This document shows positions 22,915 to 35,022 of a stretch of 64,000 bases of DNA, in pieces. The notes under the pieces were generated by a model, which saw only the letters and a program-made list of their open reading frames with translations, was not told where the DNA came from and searched no databases. Position 1 is the stretch's first letter, and every line of letters starts with the position of its first letter. Origin of the DNA: Theobroma cacao (lineage: Eukaryota; Streptophyta; Magnoliopsida; Malvales; Malvaceae); assembly GCF_000208745.1 (NCBI RefSeq), contig NC_030851.1, positions 20,793,647 to 20,857,646 of the forward strand, in the 5' to 3' direction. The position numbers were made by a program, and so were the translations under genes.

Positions 22915-25439
22915 TTAATTATGTTATTGCCATGGGAATGGCTGGTGAAACATTTGTCCTTAGCATTTGGATGTGAAAGCTTATATGTTTCAAGTTTGAA
23001 TAATTATTTGGAATAATTATGTCATATTTAATTATCCATCCTTCATGTTTATCCTTGTAGCAATATTTGATCAATTATGAATTATGTTGAATTGATCAAA
23101 AGGTTGAGTATTGATTCATACAAAATGGAACTTTCTTAAGAACAAAACATAGAGGTGAATGTTCAAGAAAGAAAGCAACTTCATATTGCGATATGATTTT
23201 GTCCATATCTCTCCAACATATAAAACCCATTATGATATTCCAAACCAATATGATTCCAAGCATACATTGATATGTATATATATGTGTAACATCATGGAAT
23301 ATTCAAAAGAGTTTAAATATTACTCTCACAAAGGATCTTGGATTTAGTAGGAGCACAATGACAATAAAATTTTTTTTAAGAGGGCCAAATGGCATAACAT
23401 AGAGTGACATGCATATGATGCATACAACATAGTCTAGTTGGAATGATTCCAAAGAGCAAAAAAGGGACTATGCATGTATATAAATAAAGTCATATACATC
23501 CTACTAAAAAAGGCTCTAAAAGGAAGATATTTAAATCATTCTTGCATGGAACTAATAAAGAGTTTTGAACATTGTTAATGTAACACTTGAGCCATACTAG
23601 TAGAACCTGGGTTTCATTGGATCTAAATTAGTAATATGACATGATGTGATGCATGGACATCATGAAGATAGATAAACGCAATTAACCACAATGAAGGGCA
23701 CAAGCGAGTCTACATGGAGACATAATTGCTCGATGGATTGATTCCACATACAACGAGGTAGCAATTGAGCTTCTGCTAGTCGAAGATGTTGGGATGCGCT
23801 TTGAAACCAATTGGGATTAGTTAAGGCTAGATTTCAATCATACAACAATATCATTCATGTTAAACGATTAGAGGTTTTCCTTCATCAATAAGACATCAAT
23901 TATAGTGAGTTATAAGTTTAATTGGATGATGTCCATGAGAATAATATGCCTTGCAAGGGAACTATAATGGGTTGTTGTTATGAGATCCCTATGCATCAAA
24001 GCATAATCTCAAAATGTTTCTGGTCAATGTATCAGTAAGACTGGACATCAATGATGCTTAGAGACTAGTACATTCTATGTTCTTTACTTTGGAAGTAAGC
24101 AATCAATCTCATAGACTAATGAATCTTATGAAAATTGTATGATATGCCTAGAAGGATAGTACCTAGGCTAGTGTGATGATGATGTATTAAGATGATAAGT
24201 ATAATTGATTGAAGTCATGAATGATGAATGTGAACTATCTGTGGATGATTCCGGACAATGTTAAAATGTAGAATAAGCATGTTCTTGTTGTGGAGGATTT
24301 TTGGACTATGTATATTATGAGATTAAGTGTGTCCATACCCATTGAAACTATGTATGCTGTCGACAAGGTTGGTGGTAAGTAGGGATGGTGGTTTCATCTC
24401 TCTTGTGATTCTTGCCTGTTGTGTGATGATGATGTATAATGCCTATAGGGATGGTGGTAAGCAGGGATGGTGATTTTGTCTCACCTGTGATTCCCTCCTA
24501 TAATGTTATGGTGTTATTTGTTGAGATTATTTTGGATGATGTTTATTGACTCAGTCATTTGCTTCGACAATGGGACGTGACATGACTCCATCATTTTTTA
24601 CGGTAATGGAGCATGACATGATATTGTATGTTGTCTCTCGGTTGGCCATTGCATGTGACTATGTAATGTCTAGGGAGGGCCACTTTACGATATGTATGAT
24701 GTTATGAATGTATAGTGGCATGTTATAGGATATGAAATGTACACCATGATATGATATGCTAGGAATTGATCATTTATGCAAGGGCTAAAGGTAAGAACCA
24801 TATCTTATGATAATGTAAGATGATGTAACATAAGTGATGGAGTCTAAGGACTTATGCTTAATGTGAATGCTTTTAAGGTATGTATGTTAAACATGTGTGT
24901 AGACAATCATATGGTGGGCTAGTTCATATGATTGATGGAGGTCGATAGACGGCTATAATGATAATGATAATAGGCGAGACAAAGATAGCCTGCCCTATTG
25001 ATATAATAGATGAGTATGTATGAGCGCATTATAGTGCAGTTCGCACGGCGATGAAAGTGTTGTTACAATGGGTGATGTTCAACTTGTCCCATTATGTATA
25101 TGATGATTTTACTATTGTACATGGATGTTTAGAGGATATGTGTAGCAACTATCCTTGCACATTGACAATTGATTTATGCTCCCGCTCACTAAATACTAGT
25201 GTGACTCACCCCCTTTGATTGTATTGTGCAAATAAATAGACACCGAGGATCAGGTGGCTTAGAGTTGTCGATGTTAGACACACAATTTTGGCAAGTGGTA
25301 TGTTAGCCACTAGTGATGTATCTCCACTGAGTCATAAGTGAGTCTTACGCTCCCGTAATGTATAAAAATGGATTATGTGGGGACTGTATTACCCTATATG
25401 ATGTTATGTGATGAGATGTTTAATTTCTTGATGAGTTAG

Positions 25440-28412
25440 TGTGACACCCCGTACCCTCATAGAGAAGTTAATATGACCTTATCAACGAGACAAAAGGGTC
25501 AATGGATGTTGATTTAAGTGCCATAGAACAGTGATGGGTGAAAAGAATATTTTAAAATAAAATATCCTGCAAGCGAAGAAATAATAATAAAATAATAATA
25601 TTTTTATTGAGGATGAGTTAGTGAGTTAAAAGGTGATTCGGAAGTGAACCAAGGCAAAATAAGATGTTTTGGAGCCCTAGAAGGATAGTGGAGAATTTTA
25701 GAATAAAATAATATTAAAATATTAATATTTTATCTATTATCGAAATTAGTCATGAAAGAGGTTTATATGATTAATCTAAATGGGGGAGAAGAAATAAGGA
25801 AGAATTTCGAAGAAAAACGATGATAGTTGTGCCCGCTTGTTTTTGTTCAATAGAGCTAGAGCGGGTAAGTAAATATTTAAATATTATGCTGATACCACGT
25901 TGAAGTGCAAACTTTATATTTTGTTTGCACACATGTAATGGAAGAAAAATAAAAGGAAATTGGATTTAAAAGATTGTTGGGAGGACTAATTAAAAAGGGG
26001 AGACACTTGGAGGGCAAAATGATAATTTTTCCATGAGCTTAGTCAAAGCTTCCAAAGGAAGCTTTAACTCTTTTCTTCCTTATCCATGGCCGGTCCTTAT
26101 CTTCTCCATAAGGCATTTTCTTCTTTTTCTTCTTCCTCCCAGCGTGACTTTCTTTCTTCACCATAAAAATCAAGTTTTTTTCTTCTCCTTTCTCTTTTTT
26201 TCTTACTTCTCCATTCTCTTACCCCTTTATTCACCCAACCCACAACTCTCAACCTTATTTTTGATCCCAATTAAACCCTAGGAGAGAGAAAAGAAGAAAG
26301 AAGAAAGGAAAGAAAGAAAGGAAAAAGGAAGAGAAAAGTTCAGAGGAGGCTTGACCTTGGAGGAGAAAAGAGAAAATCGAGAGATTTTCCTCCCCAACCA
26401 GACAGTATTGTTGAGGTTTGAAAAGATTTTGGTGGTTTGCCTTATGGATTTCAAGGTAAGGAAGATAGAAATTGATGTTTTGTTTGAAAGCATTTAGTTT
26501 GAACCAATTATGATGTGAGGTTTTGTTTATGGTAGTAAGGATCAATAAAGATCTAAGGAACCCCGAGGCATGCATGTGGAAGAATCTTGGAATGCATGGT
26601 GATTTTGAGCTAGATTAACTAGTGGGTAAGCGTTCTAACCTCTAAATCACAAGTAGAAAGGAAAAATGAGATATGTATTGATTGTTTGTGCTTGTGGTGG
26701 CATGTAAAAGTAAATTGTGGTGCATGTGGACTTAGAAAATGCTTGATGGAAGTAAATTTATAGTTCTTGCCATACGCTAGGTTATTGGTGTAGAAATGAT
26801 GGTTGAACTTGATAAATATCCTTAGAAAATATTAATATATGTGCTAGAGTCATAAAAAAGTTGCTAATATTTATAATCTAAAGAATTACGCAAGTAAAGG
26901 ATAAAGGCAACTTTGGTAAAAATGTGTCAAGATATAAGTTAGTTGAATAAGGATTCACGATTGAATGAAAAAGAGGAGTAGAAATGATATACACTAAAGA
27001 TATTGAGTTTGGATTGTTTCTAGGGAGTGCAAAAGTAAAGATAGTGTACTGTGGTGGCATGCCGGAGGAAATAACGAGCGACCGGCAAGTAGAAATAGCT
27101 AGACACGCCTCTGAACTAATAGTGATGTAGTATCCCGCTATCGTAAGGTGATTGAATTTGCATTTAAAAGGTTTTGAACAAATGCATATGTGTTGCATGA
27201 AATGCTAGAATATCCTTGGTTGACTTTTTTCAAATTTATGCACTGGAACAAGCTTTTCACAAGTGATACTTCTACGTTTTTAAACGCATAATATGATAAA
27301 TTACATATTTGAAATATTATGTTGAATTGCCAATTGATTTGTGGCATGTGATGTATTGTTATGCAAAGATTCTTGTTGCATGTTGTTATGTGTGCCATGC
27401 ATTGAAATGTAATGTTGAATGATAATTATAACCATGTGTGTGTGGTGTGGGAGTGCACATGACAACATCGGTAGTGTGCGGTGTGGGAGAACACATGTCG
27501 ATGATATATGCCATGTGTGGTGTAGGAGAGCACATGATGATGATTTATGACATGTCCAGTTTAAGAGAGCACATGATGATGATATATGCCATATGCGGTG
27601 AGGGAGTGCACATTAGGATATTAGCTATGTGCAGTGTGGAAGTGAACATGAGCTGAGTTGAGGTTGGCGGGTCTATGTACGGGGAGCCGTGGTGACTAGT
27701 GTGGGGATGACCTTGGTGTATGTTTGAATTATCTATATATTTATATATACATAATGCATACATGAATTTTTACATGCATGTGCACCTATCCTGTACAATA
27801 GAGATTTTTAAAAAATGTAATGTGATTGAATTGTCTATTGAAAGTTGATATTCTTAAATGTTTTCAAAATGAGTTGAAAAACAGCAAGGCATTGAGTTTT
27901 GTTTATGGTATACAAATTGCATGGTTTCAATACAAGTGCATCGCGTTTTCTAAAAAACAATCTTCCGTATCGTTTACTTGTTCCCTTCTTATGTTCACTC
28001 ATTGAGTTTATACTCATTCTTTTCAACTTCATGTTTTAGTTTTCAAGATCAAAGGTAGTTGGATCCTAGGTTGAGGTGCTCCCTCCTATTCATCTTTCGG
28101 TAGGTTCACTATGATTCTCAATGATAGCACCCACACCCAGAGTCACTTCGCTGGTTCTCAAAGGTCGGTTGTATGCTTATATGTGATGGTTTAATGTGAA
28201 TTGTGAGATTTGTTGTGAACTTTGTATGTAATTGATTTTCACGATTTAAATTTGAAGAGATTGTTATTAGAAATCACGAGTCTTAGATCCTAAAGAAAAA
28301 GAAGTGATAGATGGACTACTGACGAGTTTACATAGAGAGGCTTGCTTGGGCCTAGTGGGCTATGCCTATTGGGCCCATGCATTAGTCATGGCCTGGGTTT
28401 TGGGCTGTGACA
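25440..28412 (+). repeat. Solo LTR, family D, TSD GTTAG
   Basis: 2973 bp, starting TGTGACACCCCGTACCC and ending GGGCTGTGACA. GTTAG is duplicated exactly (25435-25439 and 28413-28417). It contains a purine-rich leader at 26280-26390, a donor TTTCAAG|GTAAGG at 26455, a donor-like GTAAGG at 27143 and an acceptor-like GTTTTAG ending at 28039. A six-unit minisatellite lies between the last two. No internal region is attached, so it is a recombination product. Confidence 0.95.
27436..27655 (+). repeat. Minisatellite in family D LTR (36-39-bp units, six copies)
   Basis: The GAG(T/A)(G/A)CACAT core recurs at 27451, 27487, 27526, 27565 and 27604, with a sixth unit near 27640. Spacing is 36, 39, 39, 39 and about 36 bp. 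Frames across it are repeat artefacts. The core resembles the minisatellites of families B and C. Confidence 0.88.
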
Positions 28413-28649
28413 GTTAGCTAATGTAAGGCTATGTATATATCATGTTTAAGCCTTAAATGTTATTACGAGCTGAGGGGTTAGTGTTGAATACAAAAGGATT
28501 AAGCTTAATAAAATGATGTTGGCTATAAGGCGTTATGTTAATGATTGATCTTGAACAAGACTTATGAGTAAAGGCTTCCTCAAGTCTCGTGGGCTTACTA
28601 GCAAGGCTCGAGCATGTTGGTCACGGCTCTCTGAATTTGGGTCGTGACA

Positions 28650-28716
28650 TTCATAATCTTATTAATGATTATGAATACCTATTGTAATTGAATGGTTGAA
28701 TTGGGAAACGTGAACT
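28650..28716 (+). repeat. Satellite fragment
   Basis: Matches the monomer of the array at 42159-44659 ('taatctta', 'aatgattat', then 'gggaaacgtgaa'). It is bounded left by the end of the family E LTR and right by the CRM/Reina-like element. Its last five bases (GAACT) are the left TSD of that element. Confidence 0.85.
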
Positions 28717-29166
28717 TGATGCAGGAGCGTCTAGGATTGTATTTTGTTTAATTTATTTTTTACTAATTTTAGTTGTATTAGAACTTTAAGCTAGCCATGT
28801 TCTATTTAGGAATAACACTTATTTTATTTAAATCTCTTGTTAATTATTCTAGTTGTATTAGACAACTAGGAGTAGAGTTTTATTAGGATGTGGGCCTATA
28901 ATACTATAAATAGGACCCTTAAGGTTAGTTATGAGACATTCATGTTGAGAGTTAATAAAGAATGTTTTCTTAAGCAGGAGTGCTTATTTCTCTAGGCTTT
29001 TTTCAAAGAGTAAGTGGCTTTAGTATCTTTGGCCTAGCCAACCAAAGTGGGATTTTGGCTATTTTTTCACCTTAGTGGGGTTTTCAACCTTGCCAAGATT
29101 GGTTATTCACCTTAGTGGGGTTTTCAACCTCACCACGATTGGTGTCTTTACAATGCCCCAACGTTA
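28717..29166 (+). repeat. 5' LTR of CRM/Reina-like element
   Basis: 450 bp, starting TGATGCAGGAGCG. A TATA-like 'actataaataggaccc' is at about 28911-28926, a good promoter candidate. Downstream, the 'caccttagtggggttttcaacct' block is directly repeated (about 29068 and 29109). The copy at 34431-34902 shares the whole layout. Confidence 0.88.
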
Positions 29167-29180
29167 GTTTGGTATCAAGG
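29167..29180 (+). other. Primer binding site of CRM/Reina-like element
   Basis: GTTTGGTATCAAGG directly follows the inferred LTR end. It resembles the iMet-type site TGGTATCAGAGC with changes at the 3' half. Confidence 0.65.
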
Positions 29181-29323
29181 TGGGAGGATCATTGTTCGTT
29201 GCATAGTTCAGGTTCACTGTTGAGTTTCAATACTCCCTGTTTGGGCAATTTTATTTATTGCTTTATAGTTATATCATCATCTCTTTTTTCTACATCACCA
29301 CATCATTATCACCATATAATAAA

Positions 29324-30265
29324 ATGCCACCAAGACATCAAAATATTTAAAGAGATGATCATGAGATCGAGATTGCAGAACTATGTAAGCAAATTCAAGA
29401 ATTACAAGAGCAACTAGCAAGACGTGATGCTCAAATCAACAATAGCAGCTATAATGATGAAGAGAATGACACCAACCTTGTTTCATCAAAATTTATCCTC
29501 TGATGAAGAAGTGCCTCTTCGTCCCCTAAAAACTACTGCTACAAAAGATTTGGGAATCAAAGTCAACATTCTTGAGTTTGAAGGAAGACTTCATCCTGAT
29601 GACTTCCTTGATTAGCTCCACATAGTGGAAAGAGTTTTCGAGCTCAAAGATATTCCCGATGAAAAATGTGTGAAGCTTATGGCCATAAAATTGAAGAAGC
29701 ACACTTCTATTTGGTGTGAAAATCTCAAAAGGCAACGAGAAAGAAAAGGTCGCAACAAGATCAGAACATGGGATAAGATGCATCGAGAACTCAAGCGTAA
29801 GCTCCTTCCTAAGCATTATCGACAAGAAATTTTTATCAAATTTCATAACTTGAGGCAAAAAAACAATGTTGGTGGAAGAATAAACAATGGAGTTCGAACA
29901 ACTTTACATGAAGTGCGATGTCCATGAACTTGATGAACAAACTATAGCTCATTATCTTGGGGTCTCAATGTTGAAATTGCAAATGTTGTTCAACTACAAC
30001 CACATTGGAACCTAAACGATGTCATCAGATTAGCATTAAAGGTTGAGAAACAACAATTACAGAAAAGCTTAGTGAGTTCATCTGGACAGAAAATCCACCT
30101 CAAACCGTGGGAGACAAAGTTCGGCAACCATTACACCTCCAAGGGTAAACTCTTCCAAAACTCCAAACAATAAAGAGACTACTTCTACTTGTGCTTCTAA
30201 TGTCAACAAAAAGTGCTTAAAATGCCAAGGATTTGGGCATATTGCTTCTGATTGTCCAAATTGAA
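29324..30265 (+). pseudogene. gag: gag of CRM/Reina-like element (broken)
   Basis: A start at 29324 gives MPPRHQNI and then a stop. A coiled-coil-like, Gln/Glu-rich segment follows in the same frame (about 29350-29500). The main gag domain is in another frame (29545-29925) with FEGRLHPDDFLD, a stop at 29613, then LHIVERVFELKDIPDEK and WDKMHRELK. A frameshift occurs near 29860. The block with AHYLGGLN-like residues and the VIRLALKVEKQQ segment follow at about 29935-30060. A CCHC knuckle, CLKCQGFGHIASDC, is at about 30213-30254. The protein is not functional. Confidence 0.88.
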
Positions 30266-30399
30266 GAATTATCTCCTTAGTTGAAGAAGAAGTTAGGGAA
30301 GAACCTAGCCTAGAAGAAATAGATGATGAGATAGAAATATTTAATAATAAAAAGATAGAAGAAATTTCTGCTAACCATAGAGAAGCTCTTGTTGTTCAT

Positions 30400-31021
30400 C
30401 GTAACCTCAACACTACTATGATGACTGAAGGTGAAAGTTGGCTTCGACACAACATATTCTATACGAAGTGCACATCCAAAGGGAAGGTTTGTAATGTCAT
30501 TTTTGATAATGGAAGTTGTGAGAATGTTGTTGCCAACTACATGGTGAAAAAATTGAAACTTCCAACTAAAGTACATCCTCATCCTTACAAGCTACAATGG
30601 TTGAGAAAAGGAAATGAAGTTAAGGTAACAAAGCGTTCTTGTGTTCAATTCTCTATTGGAAATAATTATGAAGATGAGGTATGGTGTGATGCTATCCTAA
30701 TAGATGTATGTCACTTGTTGTTGGGACGCCCATGGCAATATGATCGTTGAGCTCACCATGATGGATATAAGAAAACTTATTCCTTCATCAAGGATAGAGT
30801 AAAAATTATATTGACTCCATTCAAGCTAGAAGATCGACCAAAGACACAAAAAGAAGATAAAGCTCTCATCATTGTGTTTGGCTTAAACAAAGCTTATCAT
30901 GAGTCAAGCCTCTTATACCTCTTATTAGTTTATGAGGAGCATGAAGTAACTTAACCCTTATCTAAAGATATCCAACCAATAATTGAGGAGTTTAGTGATG
31001 TTGTATTTGATGAGATACCCC
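30400..31021 (+). pseudogene. pol: Protease region of CRM/Reina-like element
   Basis: 30418-30750 is open and encodes a retropepsin-like domain, with SWLRHNIFYTKCTSKGK, the active-site region FDNGSCENVV and LLLGRPWQYDR. The active-site motif is Asp-Asn-Gly where Asp-Ser-Gly or Asp-Thr-Gly is usual, so catalysis is doubtful. A TGA at 30748, likely from CGA, ends the frame. The linker to RT continues to 31021 (the EFSDVVFDEIPHG block), where a family B LTR has inserted. Confidence 0.88.
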
Positions 31022-32824
31022 ATGGATGTGAGACCCTGTCAAGCTCGATTAAAAGATGGTATTGTACCAAATTGTACAACTAAGTTAAATCGAGCCTTAA
31101 ACTAGTTCAAATAGAAATTCTAAGAGGAAATTGAAAATTTTGAAACCCAAAGAATGGCTTAGAATAGTGATTCGGAGTTCAAGGTTCTGTTTAGACTCTA
31201 TCAGGAAAATTGACCAATTAGGGACAAAACGGTCATTTTACCATTTGATGATAAAATGGAGATTTTCAGCCAAAATTTGATCACATTTGACCAAGAATAA
31301 TTATATGAAATATAATTATGATTATTGGAGTATAAAATGATGTTTAGCAGTGAAAAATTGTGATTCTCAATATTTTTGGAGCACAAGGGCAAAATGGTAA
31401 TTTTACCACTAGAAGACTAAACGGAAATTTTTATAAAACGATTTTTGCCCCATTTGGTTAATATTGATCAATATCAGTGTTATTTGAGGTTGAAAAGTAA
31501 AAATAATGTGATTCCGGTACATTTCGGAGTATAGGGGCAAAATGGTAATTTTTTCGTACGGAGGGCAAATCGGTAAATTTTTTGCCCCAGCACTTGTCAA
31601 GACCAAGGGATTTTAATTGTGGTATGATTGGATAAATACCAGAATATTTGTGGTGGAAAATTAAGAAGAAAAAGTCAAAAAGTTAAAAAAATTGAGCTAA
31701 TAAGCATGTGACACGTGGCATGCTTGATTAGTTTATTATTTTCTATAGAAATCAGCCCATTAAATCCCCAATTTTCTCACCATATTTGGCCTAGGCAACC
31801 AGAAACAAGAACAAAGGAAGAACAAAGGGAAAACCAAGAAAACCTAGGTGGAAATTCAAAGAAAAAGTGAAGAAATCAAGGAAACAAGCTAGGTAAGTTA
31901 GAATTTCTTTAATTCTCCTTGATACCTAGCTTACCCATGCTTTTGTTCTTGATTTCCATGCTTGAATATTGAGTTATCATGATGAATTCAATTCTGAAAA
32001 ATGGGTATGGAAGAGGAATTGTTGTTGGAATAATTTGATTTTAGACTATGCTAGTGTTTAAGGATAGTTAAGCATGGTTATGAACAAAAACACAAAAGAA
32101 ATATTCAATTTCTCTAGGGTTCCTTATTGGTCGAACCATGAGGGCTGAATATCAATGGGGGATTGTTTTTATTTCAAGGAAAATGGCTTTGAAAATGATG
32201 AATTAAGGTGAAACGGTTATGTATAAAAAATTTCGGTGCTAATGCACCAAATGACTGAATTTTTCTTTAAGGAACTGTGAGGGTTCTAATGCTGAATTTG
32301 GCTTTATTTAAATGGTATGTACTAAATTAAAGTATTAGAGGAGAAATGGATTAATTTGGAGGTGATTTGGACACAATCGCCAATTAATCGGGTGATCAGT
32401 CGAATTTAATCGATACCGCGATTAAGCAGTAATCAGACGTATTTTTGCATTTACATATCAAGCATTAGTAATTTAAATTAGTTTATATCAATTTAGGGAC
32501 AATATAGTAAATTTCTCGATTTTGTTATTTGTCAAGGTAGTGAGACGTCCAGAAAAGGCAAAGAAATTACGCTTGAGGACTATTAGTCTGAGTGTACCCA
32601 AAATCCGGATTTTTGATACCGATAAGTGGACTTGCATTTCAAACTTGTTTTGGGGAATATGAAAGATTCTATCCAACTTGTCTTAGAAAATGTACCTTGG
32701 GAACAAGCTTTTGTTAAATGGTTTGATGTTGTGATATTTGATTGCTATGGATTCATGCATTATTGCAATATGATGATATATATATGTGTGTTGTGCATGA
32801 TGAATGATATTGTGTATAATGACT

Positions 32825-32990
32825 GTAACCGTGTGTGTGCACGATGTGGGGGGATGCACATGCCGATGATGATGGTGGCGTGAGAGATGGATGATGATAG
32901 TGCTCGTGTGCACGATGTGGGGGGATGTACACGATGACACTGATTGTGCACGATGTGGGGGGATGTACATGAGCCGGGTGTGATTATGAT
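32825..32990 (+). repeat. Minisatellite in family B LTR
   Basis: Three units carry GTGCACGATGTGGGGGGATG, at about 32836, 32909 and 32945. The core shows a GATGTGGGG form in place of GCGAGTAGGGA of the other copies. It lies in the second intron-like interval. Confidence 0.8.
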
Positions 32991-33187
32991 GATATTGATG
33001 TTTGTCTATCAAATTATGCATATCTAGACTTATGAAATGAAAGCTCATGAATGTGATATATGGTTGACATATATGTGAAATTTGATACATTGCACTTTGG
33101 GAATTTTCATGAGTTTTATGTTGATTTTGTTGGTTTAGTAGGATCGCCCTTTTGTTGAGTGAGGAAAATGTTTCTCTTGTTGCTCTG

Positions 33188-33285
33188 TATTCGTTGCAGG
33201 GAAAGTCATGCTCGTTGCAGCGAGAAACTCTCGGGTTTGAGGGCCTTCACCAGAACTGGTTTTCGCTACAGCGAGAAACTTTCTG
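33188..33285. repeat. CTGCAG-palindrome pair in family B LTR
   Basis: Degenerate copies (CGTTGCAGGGA, CTCGTTGCAGCGAG and TTCGCTACAGCGAG) at about 33190, 33210 and 33263. They show C/T decay of the 14-bp palindrome. Confidence 0.75.
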
Positions 33286-33925
33286 TCCATTTTGCTAACT
33301 TGTGGGTTTTTGCCATATTTCTCATTTCTTTGGTACCATAGTTGAGCATGGATTTTTGTAAAATGATTTACTCATGTGGGGTTTACATGAGGGGTTTATA
33401 GGAGCTAAAACAATTGCATGGTTTTGAGAAAATGAATGCATCATGATTTCGATAAACATTCCTTATGGTATGCTTGTTCCCTTCTTGTTCACTCACTGAG
33501 TATTATACTCACGTTTTATAAAAAGTTCATGTTTTCAGATTAGGTGACTGTTGGACCCTAGATCGAGGAGTCCCCGTAGTGCATCTCCTGGGTATGTGTC
33601 TGACATTCGATAGTAATCCCTTTTATTGTAAATGTCTTCGCTGGAAGTCATGGGTCCTTTGTATTGTGAATACAATCTAACAATGTGAATATGTGTATGC
33701 AATGTAAATTGCTAAATACATGACTAGTATAGTGCATGTATATTATTATCGATAATGCCATTGTGTTTTGGCTATGTTCACATCCGGAAAAAGGTGTGTG
33801 TGTATGCATGATATGATAAATTTGATAAGCAAAGGTAAATGGATAGGCTTGCTTGGGCTTAGTGAGCTATGCTCATTGAGCTCATGCGTCGATCATGGCC
33901 CGAGAAATTGGGTCGTGACAATGGA

Positions 33926-34330
33926 CTACCACCAATGCAAGATATTTAGCATGCCATTAATTTCATCTCTGGTTCTGTAATTCCAAACAAGCCTGCTTAT
34001 CGCATGAGTTCGCAAGAGCATAAGAAGATACAGCATCAAGTCAAACAACTTTTGGAGAAAGGCCTGGTAAGAGAAAGCGTTAGCCTCTGTGCTATTCCTG
34101 CTTTATTAGTTCCAAAAAAAAAAGATGAAACATGGTGCATGTGCATTGATAGTCGTGCCATGAACAAAATCACCATCAAGTATCATTTTCCCATTCCTAG
34201 ACTTGATGATTTGTTGGATCAATTGCATGGTGCTATTGTCTTCTCCAAGATCGATCTGTGTAGTGGTTATCATCAAATTTGAATATGACTGGAAATGAAT
34301 GGAAGACAACCTTCAAAACAATAGATGAAT
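33926..34330 (+). pseudogene. pol: Reverse transcriptase fragment of CRM/Reina-like element
   Basis: Continues the pol frame interrupted at 31021. 34004-34282 is open, with [33 protein letters not shown], the [17 protein letters not shown] block and [13 protein letters not shown]. Past a TGA at 34280, out-of-frame remnants of the next RT block (EWKTTFK-like, then LFKWLV-like) reach about 34345. The catalytic YxDD region and everything after it are absent. Confidence 0.92.
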
Positions 34331-34430
34331 TATTTAAATGGTTGGTGTGGACCATGACAGTATGTGAATCCAAACATGCAGTATGTCAAAGCCTACTCAT
34401 CGGAGCCAAGTTTTTCTGACCCAATGAGAA
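34331..34430 (+). other. Deletion scar and polypurine-side end of CRM/Reina-like element
   Basis: About 100 bp join early RT sequence to the extreme 3' end of the internal region, so roughly the last two-thirds of pol is missing. The weak purine tract 'aatgagaa' directly precedes the 3' LTR at 34431. Confidence 0.65.
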
Positions 34431-34902
34431 TGACGTAGGAGCATCTAGGATTGTATTTTATCTAATTTAGTTTTTACTAATTTTAGTTGTGTTAGGACTT
34501 TAAGCTAGTCATGTTTTATTTAGGAATGAAACACCTATTTTATTTAAATCTCTTGTTAATTATTCTAATTGTATTAGACAACTAGGATTAGAGTTTTATT
34601 AAGATGTGGGACTATAATACTATAAATAAGACCCTTCAGCTTATTTATGAGAAATTCAAGTTGAGAGTTAATAAAGAATATTTTTTTAAGTAAGAGTGCT
34701 TATTCCTCTAGGCTTTTTTTAAAAAGTAAGAAGTTTTAGTGTCTTTGGCCTAGCCAACCATAGTGGGATTTTGGCTATTTTTTCACCTTAGAAGGGTTTT
34801 CAACCATGCCAAGATTGGTGATTCACCTCAGTTGGGTTTTCAACCTCGCTACAATTGGTGTCTTTCACAACATTCAGGTGTCTTTGCAATGCCTTAGTGT
34901 CA
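34431..34902 (+). repeat. 3' LTR of CRM/Reina-like element
   Basis: 472 bp, starting TGACGTAGGAGCATC and ending GTGTCA. It carries a 'tcaggtgtcttt' duplication near 34872 that accounts for its extra length over the 5' LTR. The TATA-like 'actataaataagaccc' is at about 34617-34632. It is followed by GAAGT and satellite. Confidence 0.88.
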
Positions 34903-35022
34903 GAAGTGGGTGCTATTCATTACAAAGAAAAAACCATTTAAGTTAATCATGCCATCAATAACTTTGTTACTCATTTTAAATGATGTATTAAATCATTAAT
35001 AATCTTATAAATGATTACAAAT
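34903..35022 (+). repeat. Satellite fragment
   Basis: About two-thirds of a monomer ('accatttaagttaatcatgcc', 'tttgttactcattttaaatg', 'aatcttataaatgatta'), phase-continuous with 28650-28716 across the CRM/Reina-like element. It ends in CAAAT, the left TSD of the next insertion. Confidence 0.9.

Larger units (their letters stand above)
19752..28649 (+). repeat. Older LTR (family E) split by two solo LTR insertions
   Basis: Three pieces (about 19752-19888, 22915-25439 and 28413-28649) add up to about 2.9 kb. They have an LTR-like start (TGTAGGGACC) and the shared 3' end GGGTCGTGACA at 28649. The third quarter (25190-25360) has the 'ctcact...gactcacc' block seen near the 3' end of the other families. 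The 3' boundary is sharp against satellite. The 5' boundary is inferred and could be elsewhere: the flanks do not form a TSD. No reading frame of note is present. A degenerate duplication of GGGATGGTG-type words is seen at 24380-24490. Confidence 0.5.
31027..33920 (+). repeat. Solo LTR, family B, TSD ATGGA, inside the CRM/Reina-like pol
   Basis: 2894 bp from TGTGAGACCCTGTCAAGC to GGGTCGTGACA, with ATGGA duplicated at 31022-31026 and 33921-33925. Protein similarity of the host element resumes directly after it, which confirms the boundaries. It has a first donor at 31893 (CTAG|GTAAGT), an acceptor ending at 32536 (TCAAG), an 85-bp block at 32537-32621, a second donor mutated to ATAAGT at 32622, and an acceptor TTTTCAG ending at 33538. 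Confidence 0.97.
28717..34902 (+). mobile_element. Short-LTR Ty3/gypsy chromovirus (CRM/Reina-like), broken, inserted in satellite
   Basis: LTRs of 450 bp (28717-29166) and 472 bp (34431-34902) start TGATGCAGGAGC and TGACGTAGGAGC and end TTA and TCA. The flanks GAACT and GAAGT differ by one base and join two satellite pieces. Internally there are a PBS, gag, protease and the start of reverse transcriptase. RT is cut after about its first third, and the rest of RT, RNase H and integrase are missing. A family B solo LTR (31027-33920) interrupts it between protease and RT. Gag and RT resemble the CRM/Reina/Galadriel side of plant chromoviruses. Exact lineage was not decided because the integrase C-terminus is absent. 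Confidence 0.9.

Noticed and set aside
26033..26575. Frames on both strands of about 80-106 codons
   Set aside because: They arise in the purine/pyrimidine-rich leader of the family D LTR and do not match any protein family I recognise.
27438..27656. 72-codon frame with repeated MCGVG-type peptide
   Set aside because: It is a by-product of the 39-bp minisatellite in the family D LTR, and frames on the opposite strand are equally open.
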